A stretch of 64,000 nt of DNA from Rhabdornis inornatus (taxonomy: Eukaryota > Chordata > Aves > Passeriformes > Rhabdornithidae), in assembly GCA_013397075.1 (NCBI GenBank), contig VWZS01010864.1, positions 62,001-126,000 on the forward strand, read 5' to 3'. The position numbers were made by a program, and so were the translations under genes. Position 1 is the first letter of the stretch; the number at the start of each line of letters is the position of its first letter. Under the pieces are notes generated by a model, which saw nothing but the letters and a program-made list of their open reading frames with translations, was not told the origin of the DNA and ran no database searches. This document shows positions 48,426-62,400 of this stretch, piece by piece.

Positions 48426-48903
48426 GACTGCTGTCATAGTAAGTGGTTTCCTGAAGTTAAAGCTGTGGTGCACCTTCCTGACTTGATAGCTGTAAGAAAT
48501 AATACTTTATACACATATTTTTTCCCCCTCTGAAAACACGAAATGCATCTAAACATGCTTCTGTTTTTCTTGGTAATAAGATAATATTGAGAAGAAATAA
48601 CATGAGGGTGTTTTTTGTTTTTTTTTCCTGTACTGTGTTCAGTTTCCTCTTGGTCTGTTTATCTCAGCATTGAATTGGTAAATAAATTAAAGGGGATAAT
48701 AAACATTTACACTGACTGATGCAAAGATGGATTTAATTTAGGGGACTATCTCTCCTGTTTAGCAGTTTATTTCATAGAAAAGCAGAACAGACAATTTGGG
48801 AGTAAATTTCCTTTCATCTAAATGTAAAATGGGGAGTTTTCTACAAATGGAACAAAGATTCACTGGAATTACTGTATTTCATTAAATTTACTAACAACAT
48901 GCT

Positions 48904-49105
48904 TCATAGAATCACAGAATGGTTTGAGTAGGAAAGGAAGTTAAAGTTCCAACCCTCTGCCATGGGCAGAGACCTTGCACTACCTTGCACTAGACCTGGT
49001 TGCTCAGTGCCCCATACAGCCTGGCCTTGAACACTGCCAGGGATGGAGCATTTGCAGCTTCTCTGGGCAACCTGTGCCAGTGGCCCACCACCCCCACAAT
49101 TAGCA
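48904..49105 (-). mobile_element. CR1 3'-end fragment
   Basis: Plus-strand ATAGAATCACAGAATGGTTT followed by CR1 3' UTR text in reverse complement (GGATGGAGCATTTGCAGCTT, CTCTGGGCAACCTGTGCCAG). Minus orientation, short and 5' truncated. Confidence 0.92.
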
Positions 49106-52100
49106 TCAGTAAAATGGTTTGTCTTAAAATCCCTTAAGCTTTGATTTTAGTGCCATTGGTGTTCATAGAAATCCAGAAACATTCTCTGCCCAGAACAATT
49201 TTTGTTTTCTTGGGGTTTATTTACTTAATTGTGTTCACCTTTTCCTCTTACCTGCAAGGCAAGATAGTAGTGAGTTTGGATTCACTTTGATTTTGTCCTG
49301 TGTTTGGCTCCACCACACAATTATTGCAAATAGCTTAATTGTGGCTGTATTTCCTACATCAAATGCAAATCTCTGATGCTGAACAATGACGTTAGTATGT
49401 ATGTCTTTAAATTGTTTTCTTGGAGAAATTTATGACACAAATATTCTCTGGGTAATGACATTCTTGTGCTTATTTTTTTGTTTGCTTGTTTTGTTTTGTA
49501 AATTTACAACCATGTTAGTTTTATTAGTGCAGTTTTCATTTGGTTGTTCTCAGAAAATACTTTGTCTGAATGTTTTGATTCACAGACTTTTTTGGTCTAC
49601 AGTTTCATGTAGTGTAGTGAGAATGATAGATTTAAGTATTTACATTGCATTTTTCATCCATGGAGTTTTCCCATTAAATAATATAAAGCCAGTAAAGCAG
49701 GAGGAGATGATCTTCTTGTTGTTTAAAATGAGAAAATATGGTGGGATTTTTTAACTGTTAATTATGCAAACTTACTATATATGACTATATGACTTGTCAG
49801 GCTGCTAGGACATAGTCTTTTGTTAGAGTAGCTTAAAAAGTGGGGGGAAACTACCATGAAAATTCTTTGTAATGCTTTTGCTTTACATTTTAGTTATTTT
49901 TAAGGAGTGACAGTATTTTCTGGAATAATCTATAGCTGCAGAAACGTATGATCACCTTTTGTATCTGTTTGTTTTGTCTTGTTTACATGATACCAAGCTA
50001 CTTCTGTTTAGTGACGTGGAATTTTCTAATACCTTCCCATTTCTTTGCAGCTTTTTATTTTTTTCTTTTTGATGTGCACAGAGGACCAAAACTCTGGGGA
50101 AGTAGTCAAAACAGAGCCATAAGCAAGACAAGTGTTTATTTGTTGACTAAGTATAACTGTCTTATTTAAAACAGTATTTCAGCCTACCAATCTAGACTGT
50201 AGTTTAGGTATAGTGGCATTAATTGTTTATGTCACTGTGCTCAATAACTTAGGCTTGTTTTGTGGGTTTGGAAAGGTTTCTTTTTGTGGGTATTTATGGA
50301 TGGGGTTTTCTTTTTCATATGTGTCTTTTGAGAGGGTGATATGTGGCTTTTTGAACCAAAATACATGGTTGCACAAAATGCCAGCAACCTGTCTGATAAG
50401 CTCTTTCTTTATATGCTGTGGGATTTGTTTTCTGGCATTAGATAAAGCATCAGAAGTAAAATAACTGCACTGCTCATTTCTTGAAGTTCATCATCATCAT
50501 CATTACATTTATTATCAGCTTCAAGAAAGAAAATACTCCACTATCTTGGGGCTCAGTCTGGATAGTTCCATAGTTCAGTTCTAACTTTGTAACTGTAGAG
50601 TGGATTTTATGGTCCTGTAATTGTTTTTGTGGCTGGTTTTTGACTTTTTTCCAATTCAAGGTCAGTACTGAGGTGCAGCTCATGAGAATTGAACAGTGAT
50701 GTCTATATACTTTTTATTAAAATTATTAATTAATATTATTAAAGTACTTTTTATTACAAGTACGTAAGTCCTGCTAGGTGGAATACCACTGTTGAGGTAT
50801 GTTCAAGGAATATACTTGTATACAGTGTACTGAGCCATGACATTAAACTATTCATGTTAGATGACCGCTGTAACTTAAATGCTTTTCTAAATAATTGCTT
50901 TTTAGGGTGGGTTTAGTCAGTATTTGCCAAGTTTGTATTTAACAGCATTTGGATACACAGTATTGGCCTCTTTCTCTTTTACAGGTTATTCTGATATAGT
51001 TTTCAGCATTATATCATTATCATTTTTTACCAGTTCACAGCTTTTGCATTGCAGTACTTTGACAGTACTGCAAGTACTGTCAGTAATAATTTCATGTTTT
51101 TATTTTATCTCATGGGTGAAGATTTTTGAGGCTTTTTTTAAGTCTTAATATTGTTGGGCTGCTGTTTGGAAGACAGTTGTCTGTTGAAGACTTTTGCCTA
51201 CATAGTTTACTACTTAACTGTTTAAACAACTGTTACTGAATGCGTGCTGTGTTGGTTTGTTGTTTGATCAGTTGCTTAGCAGATGCCTAGTTCTTCAACC
51301 ACTGATTTTGTACAGCAAACTGTCTGAATACTGTAACTCCATCAGTCTTTGTATGCAATCTCTTTCTCTCACCTATTTCTCACCCTTTGGGTTTTTTTGG
51401 GTGATAGTTTAAGAGTTTCAAGTCAGTATGCCTTCCTAGCTGGTCCTTCTAAAACCTTTGGACCCTCTGTCTGACGTTCTGACTTGAATAAATCCTCTAT
51501 GTTGTTGGTCTTCAGTGGCCACTCTGTCATTGCAAATGTGGTCTGTGCTTCTCTAAAAGAAAAAGAAAAAATTGAAAATTACGTGGGCGTTTTTCTGTGT
51601 TAATAAATATTAAATATTCTACAGTAACAGTTTCATGAGAGACCAGTGCAGTTTGTCATTAAAAAAGAAAGTGAGGTCTTATGCAGAGCCTTGGAGGTCA
51701 TAATTTTATTTTTTCTGTTAAAAAATGATGGAGATTTCCCATGTTTTTTGCTTCGGTTTTCTTCTTTTACTTCCTCTCTTATCCAGGCTGGTTTTATTGT
51801 TTTGTATTTTTCTTTTTACTTTGTATAATTGTGACTGTCTAGGCTACTTCATAAAATGTTCTATAATGACTCCCAGTTGTTCCTGTTTTAAATCTAAATC
51901 CAGTTATTTACACTTGTAATTCTGTCAGGTTTTTGCTAAAGGAGCTCTCATGAACACAGTGGGCTTATAACACGCCTTTACTACTGGTATTGAACTTCTT
52001 TCGTTTACACATAGCAAACTGTGTACAGTCATAATCATGTGCTCTTGCAGTTACTTTTGACTGTGGTTCTGACACATGCTCCTTTTCTTAAGAGGCATTT

Positions 52101-53794
52101 CTGTATGGTGCTTTTCTGGTTTAGGAATCACAATTTTCAAACTTGCAGAAATACTGATGTAATTTGCTTGAGACCTATAGCATCAGTTACATGGCCTTAG
52201 GAGATTAAATTTTTCCATTTTCGTGAAAGTGCTAGAGGAGCCCCACTTGCTTGTCTGTCGCATTACCTGTGATTGTCATCTGCTATGGCATCAGCTTTTG
52301 TTTCAATTTTTCCTTATTAGAATTTAAACTAAAAATATAAAGATGACTGGTTGCCAGCCAATTCTGAACTAAAAAAACAAAGCCAACCACTGAACTTCAA
52401 CTTGGGTAAATCTTTTCTTTAGTTACACCTCCTTCTTCAAATCAATATCTAATTATTAGCAATTCTGTGGGTTTATTGCCTATCTAGAATATTTGTACAA
52501 ACAGTTCAACCTCTCCATTTTATTTGACTATTCATTTAATTTTAATCCTTCTTTGACTTTTCTGCTAAATATGTGCACTTCCCTGCCCATCCTCCCTTTC
52601 AACAGTGCGAGGATTCTCAGACCTCTCTGGTCAACCTGCATTTCAGAATGATTGTCTTCCTCTTCTAACAATGGGAATTGCCCAAATTCTGCAACTTCCA
52701 TCTTCTACAGAAATCCAGGGACTAGTCCGCAGCCCAGAACTCTGTCATGTATTCTTTTCCTATCCAGGAGTTTACCTCCAGGTTTTTCTGTTTCCTTCTG
52801 GTATAGCACAGTAAGTTTTAAACTGGGTGTCAAGATGATAAATGTTGGATGTTTAGGTATTTATAATTTACAGGGTTCAGAGTAATTTGTCTGATGGAGT
52901 GTACTTCAGGCACACATACCATATTGCTGTCATGATTTCTATTAAATAGTGTTGAGCGATCCATTTAGGCTACTTGCAGGGTCTTGCTTGCATCGAAATA
53001 GAGTGCACTGTAATAAGAATCCCAGCTGTCTGTGCCTATGCCTCGGTAACTGCAGGCTTCTCCTGTGTACTGCATGCACAATTGTCATGGCTCTTCCACC
53101 TTGGGAGCACTGATTGTACAGACTGTACACCAGAGCTTTTGTGTAAGGGTCAATGCTTGGTGAATGCCAGTAGCAGCTGCTTAGCTCTTGTGTGAAATAA
53201 GAAAACAGCTTTAGGTTGCATCTTGAAGAGCACTGGCTCTAGAGGCCTGCTGTAAGGAGTTCCACATCTTCTGCAGAGGAATTGGATTTATCCTTAGAAA
53301 GTGATAATACTTCTTGATATCAAGGAAGAACTGGATGTTCCAGGACTTAGCTGCAGCTGGAATAGTCTGGGATGCTTACTGGGTACTTTCTTGTACTTAC
53401 CCCCATCTAGGTGTCAAACTTTCATGAATCAATTTAGTCTTACACAAATGAGAATTTGAGGCCCATAGCAATACTGCTTACCTGTGGGACTGTGTTTTCT
53501 TGTGTACCTGTAGAGCTCAGAAAGTTCTTACATAATTTTCAGATATGCATTAACACAGCTGAAGCACTGTCAGGACTTGACACTGTACTGATGCAGATAC
53601 AGCCTGAACACTGGGGAAAAGGTTTCCTTATCAAGTAGAGAGAGCACTTAGCCATCTTTTCTGCCCACCACCACTTGCCTGGTGGGCAGTGAGGCTGAGG
53701 TTAAGCTCGCCAGTACAAGAGAGATAGGTGTGGAACTTCTGGAGGGATTCAAGCAAGAAGTGTCTAAGGTAACGAAGGGACTTGAATACTCTGC
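49106..53794. other. Non-coding DNA
   Basis: No exon or transposon recognised. Contains a perfect 10-bp hairpin at 51060-51082. Confidence 0.5.
51060..51082. repeat. Perfect 10-bp inverted repeat with 3-nt loop
   Basis: TGACAGTACT, loop GCA, AGTACTGTCA. A further GCAGTACT lies just upstream (51,051-51,058), so the AGTACT core occurs three times. Confidence 0.92.
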
Positions 53795-53930
53795 TGTAAG
53801 GAAATGCTGGGAGAGCTAGTACTGTTCAGCCAGGAGAAGAGAAGGCTCAGGGAGGGACCTTACTAACTTACATAAGTACCCAAAGGGTACCTGCAAAGTT
53901 GCCCAGGAAGGTTGTAGCATATGCTTAATC
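53795..53930 (+). mobile_element. CR1 3'-region fragment
   Basis: GTTCAGCCAGGAGAAGAGAA, GGCTCAGGGAGGGACCTTAC and TTGCCCAGGAAGGTTGTAGC are CR1 3'-region text in plus orientation, with the part between shortened. Confidence 0.8.
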
Positions 53931-56900
53931 ATTTTGTAAGTAGTCCTGGACCACTGTGAGCAGTTACCTGAGGGGAAATCAGTGAAAACGTTAATTTGGC
54001 AGCTCAGAAGTCTTGCAGTGGCAGTATGCCAGCATGCTTTTCCCAGAGCAGCCACCTGTGCAGCTTAAGTCTGTCTGGGAAGACAGCAAGGTAACTCGTT
54101 ACCCTGAACCGTGGGCTGATACAGGGCTGTCTTTCAGCTGATCCCTGAATAGCTACAGGACTGACACAGGCTGTAGCTTCAAGTAGTTGATTGTAGGCTG
54201 AGTGGCCTCTGGGCTTGATCTGGTGCCAGTGCTTTCTGGCAATGTCACAGCATTATGCATCATTATATAAGGTAGTTGTGGGTTTAGGGCTTTGACACAT
54301 TGTTGTAAACTAAGTACACACAGCAGGATCAAAACTCTCCAACTTGGAAACACACACTTTGGCAATGTCCTGAGACCACGTGTAAACTGGGTGCATAAAT
54401 ACAAATGCATGTAAGCCGAGGTCAGTACCAAAAGATCCTGATTAGTGCCACATGGATGTGATCACAAACTCAGTTGTTTTCATGGTACTCAAAAAGATGC
54501 TCTGTCTGCTGTCAGCAAATTCCTTCTGCAGAAGACAAATTATTTCTAGATAAAGTAGCAGAAGGAAAAATAGTCTCTTCTCCTACCCTCAAAATGCTTA
54601 TCATTAGTGGAAGTGTGCTGCAAAGTCAGAAGATTATTTGCAAAGATGAATGTTAATTCTCAGTGTGTACATTCACGAGGAAAAGAGATGGCTATGACTT
54701 ACGATTCTCTACAAATGTACTGTACACCAAATATGTCTATTCTAGAATGCATACAAATAACTTTTTAAAATAACCAGCCTGTCCAGTCAAGGTTGACAAG
54801 ATTGGGAGTAAGGAAGAAGTGCATGCACTGCCAGTCTACAGCCATACCATGCTCAGACCAGGTGCTGGAATAGCAGAGCCACCAGGACCTGCCTTGGCTC
54901 TTGGCAGATCTTTACTGTCTAAGCTGTCAGGACTTTACTCTTAAGTATGTGGATGCCTGCTAGAGGGCCTGGTGGCTTCCCTTAGGGGATTTTTAGGAAT
55001 GGTAGGCTAGGATAGAGGCTTTTATACAGAGAGGCACCCACTTCTAAAGTAACAATCCTATTCCAAAGTCCTTATTGCTGTAAGAACACCCCTTCTGTCT
55101 AGTGTTTGTAGATGAGCCTGTACCCTACAGTTGAGTGATGTGGTACATCACATCTCCAGTGTCCCATCTCCAGTACCTTAAAGTATCTGCTGTCTTGATG
55201 TCCACCGATGGCTGTGATATCTGGGACAGTGAGGTGTGAGGGAGTCTGTGAAGCGCACCTTGGCTTTGTTTGCCTTGGCTTTGTTTGCCTTGGCTGTGCT
55301 GCAGGGAGAAATGGAGATATTGGCATGGTCTTATGGTAAAACATCTCCTTCAGTACAGTTAGGGAGACATGGGACATTTGTCAGGCTGCACTGGGGTTGG
55401 AACCTTGGCCCATCCATAGGTCTCTGTTTTAAAGAATTGTTCTCAGTGCTCCTATGGAAACTAGACGCTGAAATCCGTGATGAGGGCTGGACCTTAGCAA
55501 GTAAGTATGTAGTTGTGCTTGGCACTTTGCTGTTACTTTTTGAAAATGTTACTTTCAATGTTATTTTTAAAAAATGGGCTCCTGGGTTTATTTTCATCCT
55601 GTCGTAACACTGTGTAGTATTAGGAATTTGTTTGGTGTTGGATTTTGGTTGTCTTTGGAGCTCTCAACCTGTAGGATTTCTTTGCATCTTAACCTGTAAA
55701 ACCAAATGATGGCAAGTTGTTTTCCAGGCTGTCCTGAGATAATTCCAGTAACGAGTCAGCTGTTTGGGGATACACTATTATCTTTTCTTTCTTTGTGAAA
55801 ACCGATACATGAAAGGAGGGTAAAAGCCATTTGAATGTTGGATTATCTTTTTCCCGTCCGTTCTTAATAGCCTGCTTTAAGTGTACGAAAGCCTTCACCT
55901 CCTACAAAGATTTGTCTGCCTTACCCACTCCCCCTCAGAATAAAGTATGTTTAAAAACAAGAACCATCAAAAGCAAAAATAAGAAAAAAAAATAATAACA
56001 CATCCTTAGAAAAAACAAACCCCAGAAAACAAAACAATCCAACCTTCTTCTGTTTTATGTAGGTACCTTGAAATATCTCAGGTTTGCAGTTGTGAAAGGT
56101 GTTGTAAATGAAATTGTAATGAAATGTACAAATTTACAAAATTAATTGTAAGTTAAATTTACAGTTTTTCAATTGTAAATTAATTGTAGATGAAAAAGAA
56201 ACCTTCCTACCGTTCTTCCTTTGGACTCGCCTTGTTAACGAATCCCCTTTCACAGAGAGGGGAAAAATGATTCTCTGATGAAGTTTTTTTGAAGCAGAGA
56301 ACCATCCTGAACAACTCGTAATGGAAATTGTGAAGCTTATTGCTTTCAAAGTAATCTTTTCCTCAATTTCAGGCAGCCCTTTAAGTCCACAGCAAGCAAG
56401 GTAGATTATTTTTCTGATTCTATGATGTGACATAAAAATCACATAGGAGTATTTCTTCTTTATCTTAAATTAATGGTATCTCTGTAACTAAGTATCTTGA
56501 CCTGCTTGTTCTTCCTAGTAGTCTCTTTGTAGTTATAGTGTTATGAATTACATTTCAGAATGATACTGGAAATCACACCAAGCTTTATTCCTGGATCAAT
56601 TAATGAATCCATGCTATGATTTCTCAAACAAAATCATTATTCAGACTGGTCTAGGGTTGGGTTTGGTTAGGTTTTTTCTTTTTTTCTTTCCATTTACTTT
56701 ATAATGTTTCTGATGCTGTAAATTACCAGGGAATGACAGCATGTTGCCTATTTTACTGGCTTTCTGCAATCCACTTAAAATAATAATTACAGTTTGGATC
56801 ATAATGCATGATTCTTTTCTAAATGATAAGGCTTTAACTCAGGGCTTTGTGGATCATTACCTTACCTTCACACAATAGCTTTTGTCTTTGGAAAAGTGTC

Positions 56901-59117
56901 ATACTGAAACTCAGTTTTCAAGTAGGGAAAGTAGAAAGGCAGTAGTTGTTACTTTGATTGGTGATGCTGCCTTCCCCTCTAGCACATCACCCAGTTTGTG
57001 CACTAGTGGAGCTAGCAAAGAAACTGAGGTACCGAGGAGGCAGATCTTAGTTTACATTGGACTGGAAATGCTTGCCCAGGAGTAATAAGTTTTTCATGTC
57101 TTAGCCAATACTGCCTAAATGTCTGAACTAAACTTCACATTTGAGTATCTTGGGAACATCTTGTTACAATTCCATAAAAAGTGACTATTTATAGAAGTTC
57201 CTTTTCATTCTTTTTATCTTGTACAATCAGGGGCTTATGTTTTTGATGGCACGAGTAGTTCATTTTTTTCTGAAAAACCTTACTGTGAAATGTATTTTAA
57301 TGTTTTCTTTTATTTGGTCTAAACTATGTACTCATACTGGTATTTGGAAGTAATTTTGACTAATATTTTTGAATATGTACATGAAAGGTCCTGTCACTCT
57401 AAACATCTGTTTAAGGGCACTGAAATTGATTAATTTATTTGCAGTACATGTAGCTTATTTAGTTACTGATTTCTCAAACTGCAACTTTTGGCATGCTTGG
57501 ACACCTGATTGTTTATGTTCGTCTTCATCATGCCATACTGTCTGGGTGAAGAATCTGTTCAGAGAGATCGCAGGTTTCCTGGAGAAACCTGTGACCTCTG
57601 CTAGCCATCACTGAAGTACTTATCGACCTTTTGAGCTGATACAGAAGCCCTGAGAGAACTGGGTGAATGAGTAAGCACGTGTGTAAATAGCTATAACTGG
57701 CAGGATCAGAAGCTTTTCGTCAAGGGTGAGAACATGACCACTTTCCTTCCTTCATCTGATGATGCATCCTGCTTTTCAACACATGAATGCACAATACATG
57801 GCAGTGTATTTGGACAGCAGGTTATCTTTCTTGAGAGGTTGAAACAGCAGGTTTGAACTGATTTGGCAAAACAAGAGAACGTAATTAAAGTTCTTCTGTG
57901 TACTATATGACTAAGCTAAGCAGAAAGCTGTTTGAAGTAGAACAGTTATTTTCTCCTGTAGCTGTATTTTGAAGCAGAGAAAATGTCCTCACACTTATGT
58001 GAGGCTTGCTCTGGTAGGCTTCTCAAGTGAGCCCCTCTGGGGCTATTGCCATACTGCAAAGCCTGGGAGGTAAGGAACTCTGGAAGCATAAGTACAGTGC
58101 CAAAATGAAACATAAAAGATAGTAATTAACAAAATGGCAATCTCTAAAATACTATTAATAAATTCTTTACATTGTCTTTGGTTTTATTAAGCAAGAATAA
58201 ATAAGCAGGAGATGCATGAGAGCAACAGTAGGTACTTGTTGCTTCTCTTGTGTATTGCAGTAGTATTGAGGAGTCATTTAGTTGTTCTTGGGTTTTTGGA
58301 TCCTGACTGATAGATACTGGTAAGAAAAGCTTATACCATATGGACAGACTTGTATTTCCCCAGACAGACTTCTGCTGAACTGAGCAGCATCCTAACTATA
58401 ATCGATGTGTGTACTTTGAATGGAGATGTCAGATCATAGTTAAGTTCCATGAAATAAACCTGCTGTCACCACAGTGGCTTCAGCAAGTAGAGCAAAGTCA
58501 TATTGTAGAGAAACCAAGGATGTTCCAGATTGATTCTTGTTTATATTCTGCTGTCTTTTTTGATGTTACGTGCACGCACAAGAGTATTTATAACAAGAGG
58601 GAGTAGCTACATAGCACTGCAAATTTTCAAAATGCTGCCCACCCACTAGCTGATCAGTCACTCTGTCACTTCCATATAGTTAATAATTATTATCCCTGTG
58701 ATGACAGGTGGGGGGGTGCAGACAAAGGCTATTTCTAAGTTAGCAAATACTGTGAATGAGAGTGGGTCTGTAGAGCAGAACAGTAGGTGCAGACAACCTG
58801 ATGTCCATGGTTAAGGGTTTGGTTTTTTTTTGCTTTAGCCAGGTCTAATCTGATCCTATGGACTAGGTGCCTAATGTTTGTGGTTAGAATGCATTTGTTG
58901 TGGTCCTTAACTTCAGTTTTTACTGATTTCGTTCTGAAGAAATCCGTGTTCTCACTTGGAGTACTTTGATAGCAATGGGAAAGAGCACAATCATCAAAGG
59001 AGCTGAGGATGTTTAAGCTAGGTTCAGAAGAACATTTTGAATTAAACACAGTACATGTCTACCCACACGGACACTGGCAAATGGTTTCAGGTGGGAGCTT
59101 CACTATAGCTACAGGTT
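53931..59117. other. Non-coding DNA
   Basis: No exon recognised; includes a 15-bp tandem repeat at 55258-55302. Short open frames (for example 55236-55607) lack homology. Confidence 0.5.
55258..55302. repeat. 15-bp tandem repeat, three units
   Basis: CCTTGGCTTTGTTTG twice exactly (55258-55287), then CCTTGGCTGTGCTGC as a diverged third unit. Confidence 0.92.
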
Positions 59118-59475
59118 AGTTGTTTAGCTTGGAGAGAAGGAGGCTCAGGGGTTGTTCTCTACAACTGTCCATAAGTGTGTGTAGCAAGGTGGGGATTAAT
59201 CTCCCAAGTACTTTTTACTCCCAAGTAAAAAGTAATAGGACAAGAGGAAATGGCCTCAAGTTGTGTTGGAGGAGATTTAGATTGGGTATCAGTAAAAATT
59301 TCTTCATGGGAAGGGTTGTCAAACACTAGAACAGAATGCTCAGGGAAGCGGTCAACTCAGCATCCTTGGAGGGTGGTTTAGTGGTGGACCTGGTAGTGTT
59401 AGGTTAATGGTTGAACTTGGTGATCCTCAAGTTCTTTCCCAACCTAAATGATTCTACACTTACATGATTTTCAGA
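59118..59475 (+). mobile_element. CR1 3'-region fragment with internal hairpin
   Basis: Plus orientation: TAGCTTGGAGAGAAGGAGGC, GGACAAGAGGAAATGGCCTC, CAGGGAAGCGGTCAACTCAG, then the subfamily tail GGTTGAACTTGGTGATCCTC and CCCAACCTAAATGATTCTAC. It carries an extra hairpin and a 10-bp direct repeat (59201-59234). Confidence 0.9.
59209..59234. repeat. Perfect 11-bp inverted repeat with 4-nt loop
   Basis: TACTTTTTACT, loop CCCA, AGTAAAAAGTA, inside the CR1 fragment. The 10-mer CTCCCAAGTA also occurs twice (59201-59210, 59218-59227), overlapping the hairpin. Confidence 0.92.
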
Positions 59476-62400
59476 GCTGCTAAGGGCACTTGATCTGAAA
59501 AAAGATTTGCAAAGCATCTCCCAATAGCATTTTACATACATGAAAAAGAATCTGGTCTTAGCCATTGGCTGCTACTTTGCATAAAAGTGATGGAACTCTC
59601 ATTTCACCTCAGGAGTTTTCCTTTCCCTGTAACTGCTGAGAGATAATTAAATATTAATTCTTTCAGGTTGGTTGATTTACATTGAGAGACATCTTCTGAT
59701 CAAGTCTGATTTTCATGAAGAACATGAGCTACTTACTCTCTTTTTCTGTGTTTCAGTGCCGGTAGTAATTAGTAATTGGTCCATTATGCAAAAAAACTTG
59801 GATTAAGTTGTCCTCTTTATAGTCTTTTTTATTCTAAATTGTCTGAACCGTTAATGACATTTCATTCCCCCTTTGCTTTGCTTTTGATGTTAGACCCTGC
59901 ATTAAGTTTAAATTGCAACATAACTAATGGATCAGAGAAGTATTTATTCTTTGATTAGGCAGAGTCTTTGCTAACATCTAAATTATCAGTTCTTTTTGTT
60001 TGATTTGATTTTTTATTTCAGCTAATGGTAACAGCTACTGTCAATTCATACCAATATTCTTCAACAGAAGCATCAGAAAAACAGATGTGTATAGTTGTTT
60101 GTGATCTTAATAAGGAATTAAGCAGGGAAAAATACAATCCTTCAGGCTGTCTTTTTGTCAGGAAGCAAAAGAATAGCTCTCCTTCTGTCTCTCTTTGCAT
60201 GTGCAAGTATATTCATGCAACCTTTAAAATAATTTTGACCTATAGAGTTTATGTAGCTACACTACAGAGTCATTATAATGAGAGGTTTGATGCTGACTTT
60301 CCCATGTGTCAGTTTTAGGTCAACACAATTACTCCTTATGGAACTTTTTCATGCTTTAAAGTGAGCTAGATGCCTTCAACTTGATGTACAATTATCTTTT
60401 ACACATTCCTTAGAATATTTTTGGCTACCAATAAAATTGGGAAAGAAAATTTTAATTTAATAAAGAGACAGAAAGTTTCTGAGCAGGTGGTCGATAGAGT
60501 ATGTTTGAAGTCTTGGGGAAATATGTCTTAGAAATTGTCATACAGTAAATAAGAAAAATTAACCTTAATTGCATTTGTAAGGGATAGCAACCTATAATGT
60601 TATAGCAGTTAAATACTGCCTGGTGATGTTACATGGTACTGAAAGGAAGAAATTCCTGACCCTGTAGAGGGTCAGGCTAGAGTTTAGGCTAGAGTTCACT
60701 GCCATGGCCCTTGTACTATTCTTGGCTGGAAGAAAAATCATCGTTTCTTCAATAAAATCAAAATGAGAAAGCACAATATGTAAAAAAACCTCAAAAGGCA
60801 GGATTGAATCTGGAGCAAAATGGTGTGCTAGCTGATGGGACATGGAAATACAAAACATTAATATCTGACTTCACAAATAAAAGAGAATTACAGACTTTCT
60901 ATCATGGCTTTGCAGCAAACTAATAAATGTATAAATTTGGTTTTTGGAAAGCATATTTCATTAGAAAGATGATCAGTTCAAGCAAACAAATCATAGTGTA
61001 ATTATATGATGCATTGAGTTCTAACTAAAATTGCTGATAAAATGTATAAAAAGACACATCTGTTCATGTAGCATTATGTTAGCAAGCCTTCCTTCCAAAA
61101 GTCAAGTCAGTATTTTTGTTTAATAAGTCTGTTTTATGATTGTACAGTCTTAAATCATATGTACAGTATTGCATATGAATCAACAGCCATGCATCAGTAG
61201 TTGGCATAAAGGAGCTGTTTCCTTGTTCTAGGAAGTTAAGTTGGTCATGTAGTAGTTGTCACTAGCTGCAGTATGAAACCCAGTGCTATAGGTGCATTCC
61301 AATATAAAGATTGTATAGTGTTCTACAGAAATAGAAATGGTTGCATTTCAGTCTTGGTAATTCAGAAAATACCTGTGCAAGGGAAGAGAAGAATTTGAGA
61401 TACTTAATTCAGTCTTTAGGCCACAGTATTTAGGGCTATAAAAATATAGAACTCTTATTTCAAATTTCACATGCCTTCCAGAGTTTAGCAAATACTAGAT
61501 TGCCTGCAGTCATGTATTGTTTGAAAAAAAAAGTGTTTGTGTTATTGGAAGTTGATACACAGTGTAATGTACAAGTCATTGCATCTGCACTTACTTCATC
61601 CCAGGTTGTTGTCATAGCATCCATGTTTTACTGAAGATAGCCTAACACACCTTCTATTGGAGGCTATGGGGTCAAAAAGGAATGTGTGTGACTATGGAAT
61701 GTCTGTAAGCAGAGTTTTGAATAAATCCCAATGTAGTCAGAATGGAGCACCTTCTCTGCACTGAGATTATTCTTGATACTGCATTTTGTTTTAAAAATCA
61801 TAAATATGCAAAGCAACAATGAAAATAAAGTTTTAATAACTGATTTGAAATAGATAGCTCATGTAGAAAAGTGGTATGGATTTTTTTTTTTCTAAGTCTC
61901 AGTAAAATCTAGCATGCATGTAAGATTTATAGGAAGGCAAAAAAAACTCAAGGAAAATAGTGGTGAAATTGGTGCTAATTGGTGCTTACTGGTGCTTAGG
62001 TCAGTAGTCTTTTAAAGTAATTAAGAAACAGGTCATTAATAACTGGTCTGTTTGATTGTTTAGTAAGTAAAGCAAGTAAATGCTTGTTTTTGTAATAAGA
62101 ATTAATAACAGTAACATAAACACATTCATGAGGAACTGTTCAGAGGACTGGTATGTCACACAAAACAGATGTAACCACACTGTACTGAAATGTTCTCATT
62201 CAGGTAAATATGTTTCATCTCTGTGTTGAAAAGGAATGGGATCATGACTCGTACACCTAGTCGTGTGATGTAACAAAATACCTTGCCAAAGAATTGTTTC
62301 TCAAGTAGAAGTTAAAAAGAAGGTTAATAATCAACTTGTAACAGCAGAACTGCAGTAGAATAAAATCAGAGAATTAGTAAAAATGTAAGTCTTCTGCTTT

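Noticed and set aside
49386..49754. 122-codon plus-strand frame rich in Leu/Phe/Cys
   Set aside because: T-rich composition creates a pseudo-hydrophobic reading; no conserved motif or splice context.
60025..60318. 97-codon frame behind an acceptor-like TTTTTATTTCAG
   Set aside because: No homology recognised, no donor in a fitting place, AT-rich codons like the flanks.
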